Shown here piece after piece: positions 50,242 to 58,901 of a stretch of DNA of 64,000 nucleotides. The stretch lies in assembly GCA_964648485.1 (NCBI GenBank), contig CAZYOF010000013.1:32058-96057 (forward strand), given 5' to 3'. Each line of letters starts with the position of its first letter. Position 1 is the first letter of the stretch. The notes under the pieces were generated by a model. That model did not search any database, had not been told where the DNA came from, and saw nothing but the letters and a program-made list of their open reading frames with translations. The DNA comes from DAIOEK01 sp964648485. Lineage in GTDB: Bacteria > Chloroflexota > Anaerolineae > Anaerolineales > Anaerolineaceae. The position numbers were made by a program, and so were the translations under genes.

Positions 50242-52917
50242 ATGCATATCATTTTGACCCATGAGCAGGCTGATTTCGATGCGATTGCGGCACTGAGCGC
50301 TGCCTCCATTCTATATGAAGGAAGTTTGCCTGTTCTGCCACGAAAGATCAATCGGAACGCGCGGGCATTTGTCTCTCTTTATGGTGAAGAGCTGGGTCTG
50401 GTCGATATGCGGGATATTCCCTCCGGTGCTATCGAACAGATTACACTGGTTGATACTCAATCTCTGGTGACTTTAAAGGGATTTTCAAAGGATACCTGTG
50501 TTCGGGTAATAGATCATCACTCCCTGCGTGAAAATAATCCATCTGAATGGTCAGTGCATATTGACCAGGTTGGCGCCATCACCACCGTGCTGGTGGAGTT
50601 GCTTTTTGAGAACCAAATCAACCTGACCCCGATCCAGGCGACTTTGCTTTTACTGGGTATTTATGAAGATACCGGCTCTCTCTCATACGCTTCGACAACG
50701 GTAAGGGATATCCGGGCTGCCGCAAACTTGCTTGAACACGGGGCGTCATTACGCCTTGCTGCCGGGTATCTCAATCCACCGCTTTCTACGGAGCAACATC
50801 AAGTTTACGAACAAATTTTAGCCAATGTCCAGATGCATGAAATCGCTTCATTAAAGATTATCACTTCCACTGCCCAGCCTCAGGGCATCACGGAAGAGAT
50901 ATCAAGTATCGCGCATAAAATACGAGATCTACTTGAACCGGATGGTTTATTCATCCTTGTAGCAACCGATGAAGGTTACCGCCTGGTGATGCGCTCTACT
51001 ACAGACCAGCTGAATGTGGCCGGGATTGCTGCTCATTTTGGCGGTGGTGGTCACGACCGGGCGGCTGCGGCTCTCATCAGGAAAAAGCCGGAAGAAGAAT
51101 CGGTAGAACAACGAATGTCACAAATTATCACTGAAATCGTAGAGATGCTGCCGAATGTCATTAAACCATCCCTCTCGGTCAAGCAAATGATGTCTGGAAA
51201 ACCAAGGCTGATTCCACCCGAAATGCCCGCCAAAGATGCACTGGGTCTGATGTTGAAGTATGGTTATGAAGGTTTTCCTGTGGTTGATCAGCAGAAAATT
51301 GTGGGGCTTCTAACACGCCGCGCGGTTGATCGTGCCATCTCGCACAAGTTGAATCTACCTGCCTCATCGCTGATGGAAGCTGGCGAAGTCAAGGTCTCGC
51401 CGACCGATACGCTTGAATACCTGCAAATGGTCATGACAGATACCGGATGGGGGCAGATTCCGGTGGTTGATCCGAAAACAGATTCTATTATCGGCATCGT
51501 AACCCGGACAGACCTGATTAAAGTGCTGGCAAAGCCACAACTGAATCAACACCGGCGCAACCTGGGTCATCTTTTGGAAGCTGCCCTGCCACCTTTACGC
51601 AACCAACTTCTCCGCATGATTGCTGAAACCGCACAACATGAGAATATGGCTGTTTATGTTGTTGGCGGTTTTGTACGTGACCTGATACTGGAACGTCCGG
51701 GATTTGATTTTGATATCGTTGTAGAAGGGGATGCCATTACACTGGCTAGGAAGTTATCCCGTCAGTTTGGCGGTCGGATGGTCAGCCATGCCCGCTTCGG
51801 AACTGCCAAATGGTTTCTGGGGGAAGTACGCGAAAAATTAAGTGAAAGGTTGCTATCGATCAAATCAAATTCATCTGATTTACCTGATACGCTGGATTTT
51901 ATCACTGCGCGAACCGAGTTTTACGACCATCCCACCGCATTACCAACTGTAGAACGCAGCAGCATCAAGCTGGATTTACACCGGCGGGATTTCACCATCA
52001 ATACACTGGCTATGCGTCTGGATGGCAGGCATGCAGGTGAGTTGCTTGATTTCTGGGGCGGATACGGCGACCTGCGTAAAGGTCTGGTACGGGTGTTACA
52101 TTCACTCTCTTTCATTGATGATCCCACCCGCATCTTGCGTGCCATCCGCTTTGAACAACGGTTCGGATTCAAAATCGAGAAGCGCACCCTGGATTTGCTG
52201 CTTGAGGCAAACGATCAGCTTAAAACTGTATCGGGAGAACGGATTCGGCACGAGCTGGATCTGATGCTCCAGGAAGCTCACCCCGCATTATGCCTGAACC
52301 GGATGGCGGATCTAGAAATTCTGGCAATGATCCATCCTTCGCTGAGATGGAGCGCGGAATATGGAGAAGGGCTGGAGAAACTGCTCCGGCAACCTTATCC
52401 GCAAGGATGGTGTATCGAGGAAAAATACTGGGGATATCCTGTTACCAAAGTATTGGGGACAGCTTACTGGCTGAGTATTCATGATGTGGACGAAATTCCT
52501 GCTATCAGCCGGCGGCTTCGTCTGCCTAAAGAATTTATGATGGTCGCATTGCGGGTAAAACAATTAGATGAGAATAAAAACAATTTACCTGACATGAAGG
52601 CATCGGAGGTTTTTTCTATCCTTTCTCCCATGGATATACCCACCCTGGCGATCTTGCACGCACAATCTTCTCTCAGGGTTCAAGAAACCCTCTCCCGGTA
52701 CGTAACCAGATGGAAGGACACTCGTCCGATCATTGACGGGCACAAATTAATGGAAATGGGATTGCCCCCGGGTCCTGCGTATCGTGAAATATTATCCAGG
52801 GTGCAAAATGCCTGGCTGGATGGGAAATTGCATACTGAGCAGGATGAGGCAGCTCTGGTAAAAAAGTTGCTAGACAAGCAACTGGCAAGCCCAGTGGATC
52901 ATGAACGAAAAGAATAA
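50242..52917 (+). CDS. DHH phosphoesterase - CBS pair - tRNA nucleotidyltransferase fusion
   Basis: Domains of the 891-residue protein in order: DHH domain (LTHEQADFDAIAALSAA; VRVIDHHSLREN); DHHA1 domain with FGGGGHDRAAAALI; two CBS domains (~310-430, with GFPVVDQQKIVGLLTRRAV and IPVVDPKTDSIIGIVTRTD); and a poly(A) polymerase/CCA-adding head domain. The head has VVGGFVRDLILERPGFDFD (GG and DxD catalytic motif) and DLHRRDFTINTLAMRL, followed by the RNA-binding helical region (DDPTRILRAIRFEQRFGF). This architecture is known from bacteria with split A- and CC-adding enzymes. The DHH part may act as a nanoRNase-like phosphodiesterase and the CBS pair may sense adenine nucleotides; both are inference. 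Confidence 0.92.
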   Translation: MHIILTHEQADFDAIAALSAASILYEGSLPVLPRKINRNARAFVSLYGEELGLVDMRDIPSGAIEQITLVDTQSLVTLKGFSKDTCVRVIDHHSLRENNPSEWSVHIDQVGAITTVLVELLFENQINLTPIQATLLLLGIYEDTGSLSYASTTVRDIRAAANLLEHGASLRLAAGYLNPPLSTEQHQVYEQILANVQMHEIASLKIITSTAQPQGITEEISSIAHKIRDLLEPDGLFILVATDEGYRLVMRSTTDQLNVAGIAAHFGGGGHDRAAAALIRKKPEEESVEQRMSQIITEIVEMLPNVIKPSLSVKQMMSGKPRLIPPEMPAKDALGLMLKYGYEGFPVVDQQKIVGLLTRRAVDRAISHKLNLPASSLMEAGEVKVSPTDTLEYLQMVMTDTGWGQIPVVDPKTDSIIGIVTRTDLIKVLAKPQLNQHRRNLGHLLEAALPPLRNQLLRMIAETAQHENMAVYVVGGFVRDLILERPGFDFDIVVEGDAITLARKLSRQFGGRMVSHARFGTAKWFLGEVREKLSERLLSIKSNSSDLPDTLDFITARTEFYDHPTALPTVERSSIKLDLHRRDFTINTLAMRLDGRHAGELLDFWGGYGDLRKGLVRVLHSLSFIDDPTRILRAIRFEQRFGFKIEKRTLDLLLEANDQLKTVSGERIRHELDLMLQEAHPALCLNRMADLEILAMIHPSLRWSAEYGEGLEKLLRQPYPQGWCIEEKYWGYPVTKVLGTAYWLSIHDVDEIPAISRRLRLPKEFMMVALRVKQLDENKNNLPDMKASEVFSILSPMDIPTLAILHAQSSLRVQETLSRYVTRWKDTRPIIDGHKLMEMGLPPGPAYREILSRVQNAWLDGKLHTEQDEAALVKKLLDKQLASPVDHERKE

Positions 52918-53446
52918 CACACTCGAATTCTCAAACCACCCTGATGGACTTCTTCTTGAGTTTCGGTTAGCCACCGAAAAAGATCTACCCGGTTTGGAGT
53001 GGGAAGGGGAATATACCCATTTCAGGCGCTTATACCACGAAACGTATCTGAGAACATTAACAGGTTCCACGCTGATGTGGATTGCCGTAGACCAAAATCA
53101 AAAAGTTATCGGGCAGGTTTTCATCCAACTTGATAGCGCGAATACTTCTCTGGCTGATGGCAGCAATCGGGCATATCTCTTCGGTTTCCGGGTTCGTGAA
53201 GTGTTCCGCTCACAGGGGATCGGCAGACAAATGATGGAGTTCGTGGAGAACGATCTCATCCATCGTGGATATAAGATTCTCTGCCTGAATGTAGCACGAA
53301 AAAATACCAGGGCGTTTACCCTGTACCGCCGGTTGGGTTATAACCTTATCGGTCCAGATCCGGGGGTTTGGTCTTACCAGGATGACAAGGGAAAATGGCA
53401 TTACATGGAAGAACCCGCCTGGCGTCTGGAAAAATACCTGAAATAA
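52901..53446 (+). CDS. GNAT-family N-acetyltransferase
   Basis: This 181-residue protein is a complete GNAT domain: LEFRLATEKDLPGLEWEG, VIGQVFIQL, YLFGFRVREVFRSQGIGRQM (CoA loop RSQGIG) and LNVARKNTRAFTLYRRLGYN. The ATG overlaps the preceding gene by 17 nt, so it depends on that transcript. The RimI-like C-terminus is compatible with protein or small-molecule acetylation; substrate unknown. Confidence 0.85.
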   Translation: MNEKNNTLEFSNHPDGLLLEFRLATEKDLPGLEWEGEYTHFRRLYHETYLRTLTGSTLMWIAVDQNQKVIGQVFIQLDSANTSLADGSNRAYLFGFRVREVFRSQGIGRQMMEFVENDLIHRGYKILCLNVARKNTRAFTLYRRLGYNLIGPDPGVWSYQDDKGKWHYMEEPAWRLEKYLK

Positions 53447-53542
53447 CGAGCATTGTAAAGATCATTTGATTTATCAATCAACAAGGTTGGTTGGTATGTT
53501 TAATGCACGCTTGAGGTTGATATTAAGGATACAGGTGTGCCC

Positions 53543-55240
53543 ATGACTGATCAAATTGCGCTGGATGAAGTACTGACAACCCTTAAAACAAATTACCTGT
53601 TTTTCGGTTTAAACGACTTTGAACTTGCCGAAGTCGTTCGCGCCGTGGAAGTGTACCAGGTGGATCGAGGTGCGGAAATCATTCGGGAGGGAGATCGCAG
53701 TGATGCACTCTTTATCCTTCAGAAGGGGAAAGCCTGTCAAACAAAACAGACTAAGGGGAAAGAAGAATACCTGCGCCAGCTTGTAACCGGCAACAGTTGG
53801 GGAGAAGATTGTCTCACACTCCGCGCAAGAACACGCTACCGGGTGGTTGCCATCACAGCCGTGCTTGTGATCAGGCTAGATCGGGATATCCTGCTGGGCT
53901 TAGCCGATAGAATTCCGCAGCTTGCAGCGAACTTCCATATTGGAACCGCATCGAATACGATATTACAGCAGGCGAATATCCGTTGGCTGGAAGATGGCGA
54001 AGAAGTATTCTTCATCGGTAGAAAACACCCCCTGTTTTTAATCAAGAAGATCCTTCTGCCTGTGGCTGTGCTCATTGGTATGTTATTTATCACAGCGATG
54101 ATTGCTGGTTGGAGTTCCACGAATGAAGAAGGTGTCTGGTTGGTAGGGTTGCTGCTTACGGTTGCTTGTGTTTTATGGGCAGGGTGGAACGCTTTGGATT
54201 GGGCAAATGACTATTCAATCGTTACCAGCCTGAGGGTTGCCTGGATGGAAAGGCTGTTGGGTCTGTATGATTCAAGGCATGAAGCTCCCCTTTCCACTTT
54301 GCAATCGGTTGATGTACAGACCACCCAACTGGGAAGAATCTTTGGATACGGAAATGTGGTTGTCCGCACATATACCGGTCCGCTGGTGCTGCCTGATGTA
54401 GAATACCCGGAAGATGTTGCCAATATCATTCGTCAGCATTGGGATCAATCACAGGTGAATTCACGCCGGCAGGAGATGGCAGCCATTCAACAATCACTTC
54501 GCTTGCGATTAACCCAAGGGGTAAATGCTGCGAATACCCAGGCGTCTGATGCAGCGGGCGCTGCGCCATCCGCCCAGGTAGAGCCGGGATTTCTGCAGGA
54601 GCTGTTTGCAGACTTCTTTAAAGTGCGTATAGATAATAATGGCGTTGTCACTTATCGCAAACACTGGTTTGTTTTATTAAAAGAAACCTGGAAGCCGAAT
54701 CTGATCAGCCTGTTGATGCTGATCATCTGGATAGTACGAATGGCGGATGGTTTCACCTTTGTCTCGATGGGTGTGGTCCTTTCATTTGTAATTATGGTCT
54801 GGCTTGCCATGGCTTGCTGGATGGCTTATGCGTATATTGACTGGCGGAACGATGTTTATCAGATTACCGCCGAACAGATCATGGACCTGGAAAAGAAGCC
54901 CCTCGGAAAGGAAGAAAAGCGGATTGCCCAACTGGAGAATATTCTCTCAATAGAATACAAGCGGCTGGGGATTGTTGGTTTGATTCTAAATTACGGCACA
55001 GTTACCATTAATGTCGGCACCAGCCAGTTTACTTTTGATGAGGTTTATGATCCATCCCAGGTTCAGCAAGATTTGTTTAGAAGGATGGCGGAAAGGCAAT
55101 ACCGCAAGCGGCAACGAGACATCAATGATGAACGGGAGCGGGTTACCGATTGGATCGCCACATACCACAACCATCAGGATGAATTTAGGTCACCTACACA
55201 ACCGAATAATTTCTCTCCGCAACCGGATGTTTTGGGATAA
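53543..55240 (+). CDS. cyclic nucleotide-binding domain protein with membrane PH-like module
   Basis: Residues ~15-125 form a cNMP-binding domain (LFFGLNDFELAEVVRA, EIIREGDRSDALFILQKGK, GNSWGEDCLTLRARTRY). Two pairs of TM helices follow (~175-225 and ~385-430), each pair followed by a bacterial PH-like (YdbS/DUF304-type) strand module: DYSIVTSLRVAWMERLL...STLQSVDVQTTQLG and DVYQITAEQIMDLEKKPLG...QLENILSIEYK. The repeat of TM pair plus PH-like module indicates internal duplication. ATG 53543 follows AGGTG; GTG 53537 after AAGGA is an alternative start. Probably a membrane sensor; effector and output unknown. Confidence 0.8.
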   Translation: MTDQIALDEVLTTLKTNYLFFGLNDFELAEVVRAVEVYQVDRGAEIIREGDRSDALFILQKGKACQTKQTKGKEEYLRQLVTGNSWGEDCLTLRARTRYRVVAITAVLVIRLDRDILLGLADRIPQLAANFHIGTASNTILQQANIRWLEDGEEVFFIGRKHPLFLIKKILLPVAVLIGMLFITAMIAGWSSTNEEGVWLVGLLLTVACVLWAGWNALDWANDYSIVTSLRVAWMERLLGLYDSRHEAPLSTLQSVDVQTTQLGRIFGYGNVVVRTYTGPLVLPDVEYPEDVANIIRQHWDQSQVNSRRQEMAAIQQSLRLRLTQGVNAANTQASDAAGAAPSAQVEPGFLQELFADFFKVRIDNNGVVTYRKHWFVLLKETWKPNLISLLMLIIWIVRMADGFTFVSMGVVLSFVIMVWLAMACWMAYAYIDWRNDVYQITAEQIMDLEKKPLGKEEKRIAQLENILSIEYKRLGIVGLILNYGTVTINVGTSQFTFDEVYDPSQVQQDLFRRMAERQYRKRQRDINDERERVTDWIATYHNHQDEFRSPTQPNNFSPQPDVLG

Positions 55241-55305
55241 AATATAAATATCACAAAACATACGAGTCGCCGTTTAACACGGTGTGTTTATTGGGAGAAA
55301 ATATA

Positions 55306-55815
55306 ATGGCTTTACGAAAGATCGTTTATGTTCCCGACCCGGTTCTCCGGCGGAAGGCGCATACGGTAACGGATTTTGGTGCAGAATTTCAAACCCTGGT
55401 AGATGATATGGTGGAAACCATGCGCGAAGCACCCGGTGTGGGTCTGGCTGCTCCGCAGATAGGCATTTCATCCCGTCTTATTGTGGTTGAGTTCGGCGAT
55501 GAAGAAGATGATGATGCCCCGAAAAAACTTTTCACAGTAGCAAACCCTGAAATTATCCAGAACAGTGATGACACAGTCAATGGCATCGAGGCGTGCCTTT
55601 CGGTACCTGATCTGGCTGGTGAGGTGGAGCGTTACGAAGAGATCACTGTTAAGGCTTTGAACCGGAGAGGTCAACCTGTAAAAATTAAAGCCAAGGGCTG
55701 GCTGGCGCGCATTTTTCAACATGAGATCGATCACTTGAATGGCGTATTGTTTACAGACCGGGCAACCAAAATCTGGAAACCGACCCCGGAAGAAGCAGAA
55801 TTGATTAAGGACTGA
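55306..55815 (+). CDS. def: peptide deformylase
   Basis: Removes the N-formyl group from nascent proteins. The ATG at 55306 after GGGAGAAAA gives 169 residues. Motif I is GVGLAAPQIG (44-53). Motif III is HEIDHLNGVLF, with both zinc His and the catalytic Glu. Motif II reads EACLS (95-99) where most PDFs have EGCLS; the zinc Cys is retained. Its stop overlaps the recF start by one base (TGATG). Confidence 0.93.
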   Translation: MALRKIVYVPDPVLRRKAHTVTDFGAEFQTLVDDMVETMREAPGVGLAAPQIGISSRLIVVEFGDEEDDDAPKKLFTVANPEIIQNSDDTVNGIEACLSVPDLAGEVERYEEITVKALNRRGQPVKIKAKGWLARIFQHEIDHLNGVLFTDRATKIWKPTPEEAELIKD

Positions 55816-56996
55816 TGCAGCTCAACCATCTCTCGCTGTCAAATTTCCGTGCATTTTCCCGTTTGGATGTAGATATTCCAAGCGGGATTGTTTTACTGCA
55901 TGGAGACAATGCCCAGGGAAAAACGAGTCTGCTCGAAGCTGTGTACTACCTGGCTACATTCACTTCTTTCATCACATCGCAGGATGCCCAGGTGATGAAC
56001 TTTTTAATCAGAGAAGAAGAGATCCCGGTTGCACGAATCGTTGCCGAATTCCAGCGGGAAGGTCAGTCTCATCGATTGGAAGTGCGCCTGATTCACCAGA
56101 TGAACCAGGATGGAATCAGACGATTACGGAAAGAGATTTTGCTGGATGGTGTAAAAAAGTCATCTCCGCAAGTGATAGGTGTATTTACCTCTGTTGTATT
56201 TATCCCTCAGATGACTCGTTTATTTGAAAATGGTCCAGAGGAACGGCGCCGATACATGAATCTGGTATTCTGCCAGGTCATCCCCGGTTATGCATCTGCA
56301 TTGACCAAATATGCTCAGGCATTGACGCGCAGGAATGCACTTTTGAAAGCTCTTGCTGAAAAGGGTGGAGATGTCTCACAATTGGATTACTGGGATACAT
56401 TATTAATTCAGTATGGAAGTCAGCTTTTATCTTACCGGTACCAGGCACTGAAGGAAATCAATACAGTGATTGCTCCGATCCACACCCAGTTGACCGCCAG
56501 TACCGAAGCTCTGCGGCTGAGCTATCAACCGGCATTGGAGATCGAGGATTCATGCTGGTCGGATGATTCGGCAATCAAACAGATTGAAGAACAATTTCAT
56601 AAGCAGCTGGTAACGCGGCATAAAGCGGATATCCAGCGCGGGGTTACGACAATCGGACCACACCGGGATGATCTGCACTTTATCGTAAATGGATTGGATC
56701 AATCAGATTACGGCTCGCGCGGGCAAATTCGGACAATATTGCAATCGTTGAAACTGGGTGAAGTGAAATGGATGACTGAAAAAACCGGCAGTTCACCGGT
56801 TTTGTTGATGGATGAAACACTCGCGGAATTGGATAACAAGCGCAGACAGGATCTGTTGAGCAAGGTTGCTTCTGTGGAGCAGGCATTATTGACGACAACC
56901 GATGAAGATTTGTTTGTACCTGATTTTTTGAAGACAATCACACGCTGGGAGATCAATGCGGGACGGATTATTTCGGCAAGGAATGGCGTTCTTTAA
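55815..56996 (+). CDS. recF: DNA replication/repair protein RecF
   Basis: RecF is an SMC-like ATPase that loads RecA at gapped DNA. Walker A is LLHGDNAQGKTSLLEA (~27-42). IGPHRDDLHFIVNG, the signature segment YGSRGQIRTILQSLKLGE and Walker B SPVLLMDETLAELDNKRRQ follow, in the order expected for RecF. The 393-residue length is normal. It is translationally coupled to def, an unusual neighbour (recF usually follows dnaN). Its stop overlaps that of the convergent small membrane protein. Confidence 0.92.
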   Translation: MQLNHLSLSNFRAFSRLDVDIPSGIVLLHGDNAQGKTSLLEAVYYLATFTSFITSQDAQVMNFLIREEEIPVARIVAEFQREGQSHRLEVRLIHQMNQDGIRRLRKEILLDGVKKSSPQVIGVFTSVVFIPQMTRLFENGPEERRRYMNLVFCQVIPGYASALTKYAQALTRRNALLKALAEKGGDVSQLDYWDTLLIQYGSQLLSYRYQALKEINTVIAPIHTQLTASTEALRLSYQPALEIEDSCWSDDSAIKQIEEQFHKQLVTRHKADIQRGVTTIGPHRDDLHFIVNGLDQSDYGSRGQIRTILQSLKLGEVKWMTEKTGSSPVLLMDETLAELDNKRRQDLLSKVASVEQALLTTTDEDLFVPDFLKTITRWEINAGRIISARNGVL

Positions 56997-57238
56997 TTTG
57001 TTTCATCTCGGGATGGTGTGAGGTTGCATTCAGGAAGGTATTTATCACAAACATAATTCCGGCAAAATACCAGCAGGATAAACAGGCTGCTCAAAGCAAA
57101 CAGGATGCCAAGAGCATAGATGATATATCCGTAGCGGATTGCAGTAATAAAACGCCATTTCCGCAAAGAAAAATGAACGATGAGAATGCTGTGGAAGAAG
57201 AAAGCAGTACTGACATATAGAATGGATAGATTATCCAT
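56993..57238 (-). CDS. small hypothetical membrane protein, two TM helices
   Basis: This 81-residue protein has hydrophobic helices at ~5-25 and ~38-60 (IYALGILFALSSLFILLVF). A basic segment (LRKWRFITAIRYG) lies between them and a Cys-containing polar tail follows. It starts 10 nt after the rsmG stop on the same strand and is probably co-transcribed. Its last bases overlap the recF stop. I do not recognise the family; coding status rests on operon position and the clean membrane topology. Confidence 0.5.
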   Translation of the reverse strand: MDNLSILYVSTAFFFHSILIVHFSLRKWRFITAIRYGYIIYALGILFALSSLFILLVFCRNYVCDKYLPECNLTPSRDETN

Positions 57239-57248
57239 ATTCCTGCCA

Positions 57249-57971
57249 TTATTCCTTCTTCTGAAGCGGTTTCTTCAGGGGCAAACCTCCAGAGCGGGGA
57301 TAAAGCGAAGGTGAATCGGTCGTCTTCCTGACGAAAACCAGGTGGTGGTCTGTAATCCCTTCCGGCAAATCCACTTTACGAACTTCGATCAGTTTTCCCC
57401 CCAGGATGGCGATTGCATCTGCTGCTTCATCTGTTTCCTGTTTGGCTGAAGCTCCTTTTTGTGCAAGCATCCCACCACCCAAGCTTACGAATGGCAATAG
57501 GTACTCTACTAACGCCGGCATGGGTGCCAGTGCCCGGGCAATCGCCCAATCGTACACTGCCCGGTGTTCCGGGAGATGCGCCAGCTCTTCTGCACGAGCC
57601 TGGATGGTACGAATACCCGATAATCCGAGTAATTGTATGACTTCATCACAGAAACGCACCTTTTTTCCGGTGGATTCCACCAGGGTAATATCCATCATTG
57701 GGAAGACGATTTTCAGGGGAATACCCGGAAAACCTGCCCCGGTACCAATATCAATAACCTTCTGCGGGGATGAATCTTGCATCACCAGCCAGCATGTGAG
57801 TGAATCAAGAAAGTGTTTTGTGCGGATATCCGCTGGTTCGCGTATGGCTGTCAGATTAAATTCACGATTGCGGTTCAGGAGGATTTTTTCATACTGCCGG
57901 AACTTCTCGAGCTGGTTATCGTCTAAAGAGATATCAAGATATTCACGGACATGCCTGGAAAAGGTATCCAT
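57249..57971 (-). CDS. rsmG: 16S rRNA (guanine527-N7)-methyltransferase RsmG
   Basis: The ATG at 57971 (MDTFSRHVREYL) is set by TATAAT ending 7 nt upstream; the longer frame reads through the divergent promoter region. Motifs: ILLNRNREFNLTAIREP, FLDSLTCWLV, VIDIGTGAGFPGIPLKI (SAM loop), TLVESTGKKVRFCDEV and the C-terminal YPRSGGLPLKKPL. Length 240 is normal. It modifies G527 of 16S rRNA near the decoding site. Confidence 0.94.
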   Translation of the reverse strand: MDTFSRHVREYLDISLDDNQLEKFRQYEKILLNRNREFNLTAIREPADIRTKHFLDSLTCWLVMQDSSPQKVIDIGTGAGFPGIPLKIVFPMMDITLVESTGKKVRFCDEVIQLLGLSGIRTIQARAEELAHLPEHRAVYDWAIARALAPMPALVEYLLPFVSLGGGMLAQKGASAKQETDEAADAIAILGGKLIEVRKVDLPEGITDHHLVFVRKTTDSPSLYPRSGGLPLKKPLQKKE

Positions 57972-57978
57972 ATCTCTG

Positions 57979-58025
57979 ATTATAACTGATGGAAGGTGAC
58001 GAAATTGTCTGAAATGTCCTATAAT
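57979..58025. promoter_or_regulatory. divergent leaderless promoters of rsmG and the C39/LysM gene
   Basis: Minus strand TATAAT (57984-57979) ends 7 nt before the rsmG ATG (57971). Plus strand TATAAT (58020-58025) ends 6 nt before the ATG at 58032, with a possible -35 GTGACG (57996-58001) 18 nt upstream. No Shine-Dalgarno at either start. This decides the start of both genes. Confidence 0.65.
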
Positions 58026-58031
58026 ATCAAC

Positions 58032-58886
58032 ATGGCAAGAAAAAACCTTACCAGATTTATCCTGATCATTCTGATTACCATGATGGCATTCGGAGATGCC
58101 GTGCCTGTTCAGGCAGCATCCATACCGGAAAAAGCCTATATCAGTGGAATTGTCGGAAGGGCGCAGCAACATACCCTTTCCTGCGAAGCCCGCTCTGCAG
58201 TTGATGTTGCCGCATTCTGGGGCGTAACTTTCACCGAGAATGAATTTCTCAAGGTGCTGCCAAAATCCAAGAATCCAAATGAAGGTTTTGTAGGGTCAGT
58301 CGATGATCCCTGGGGGTATATCCCGCCGTCATCCTATGGCGTACATGCTGCTCCTATTGCGAAGACACTGAAAAAGATGGGATTGACAACCCGGAAATTA
58401 TCTAACGCAAATGCTGATGACCTGCGTGAAGAGATTGCTGCCGGAAAGCCGGTGATTGTATGGGTGATCGGGCAGATGTGGCCGGGCACCCCCAGAGAGT
58501 ATTCCCCCGCCAAAGGAGAGACTGTAACGGTTGCCTACTACGAGCACACTATGATTCTGACCGGATACAATAAAGATTATGTTCAGGTAATCGACTCTTA
58601 CTCGGGTGTAACACAAAGCTATGCCTGGAAGACTTTTCTTAAATCATGGGCTGTTCTGGGAAGCATGGCAGTCGTTGTGGATGGAAAGAAGGATAGCGCG
58701 AACCCTACACCGCAGCCTACGGTTGCACCGGCTAAGAAAAACAAAAAAACCTATATTGTTCAACCAGGTGATTACCTGACCGGAATTGCGAAGAAATTGG
58801 GGCTCGATTGGCGAAAAATTGCTGAAATCAACCATATCGGCTACCCCTGGATCATCTATCCGGGGCAGGTGCTGAAATTGAAATAA
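58032..58886 (+). CDS. secreted C39-like cysteine peptidase domain with C-terminal LysM
   Basis: Starting at the leaderless ATG 58032, the protein has a classic signal peptide (MARKN, hydrophobic core, cleavage near VQAAS). Residues ~40-215 resemble the papain-like C39_2 domain: QHTLSCEARSAVDVAAFWG with the candidate catalytic Cys, PPSSYGVHAAPIA, and EHTMILTGYNKDYVQVIDSY with the catalytic His and Asp. A Pro/Thr/Lys linker leads to a LysM module (TYIVQPGDYLTGIAKKLGL), so the enzyme is held at a glycan surface. Substrate unknown: possibly peptidoglycan stem or leader peptides. Confidence 0.85.
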   Translation: MARKNLTRFILIILITMMAFGDAVPVQAASIPEKAYISGIVGRAQQHTLSCEARSAVDVAAFWGVTFTENEFLKVLPKSKNPNEGFVGSVDDPWGYIPPSSYGVHAAPIAKTLKKMGLTTRKLSNANADDLREEIAAGKPVIVWVIGQMWPGTPREYSPAKGETVTVAYYEHTMILTGYNKDYVQVIDSYSGVTQSYAWKTFLKSWAVLGSMAVVVDGKKDSANPTPQPTVAPAKKNKKTYIVQPGDYLTGIAKKLGLDWRKIAEINHIGYPWIIYPGQVLKLK

Positions 58887-58901
58887 TCCACTACCAACAA
58901 C

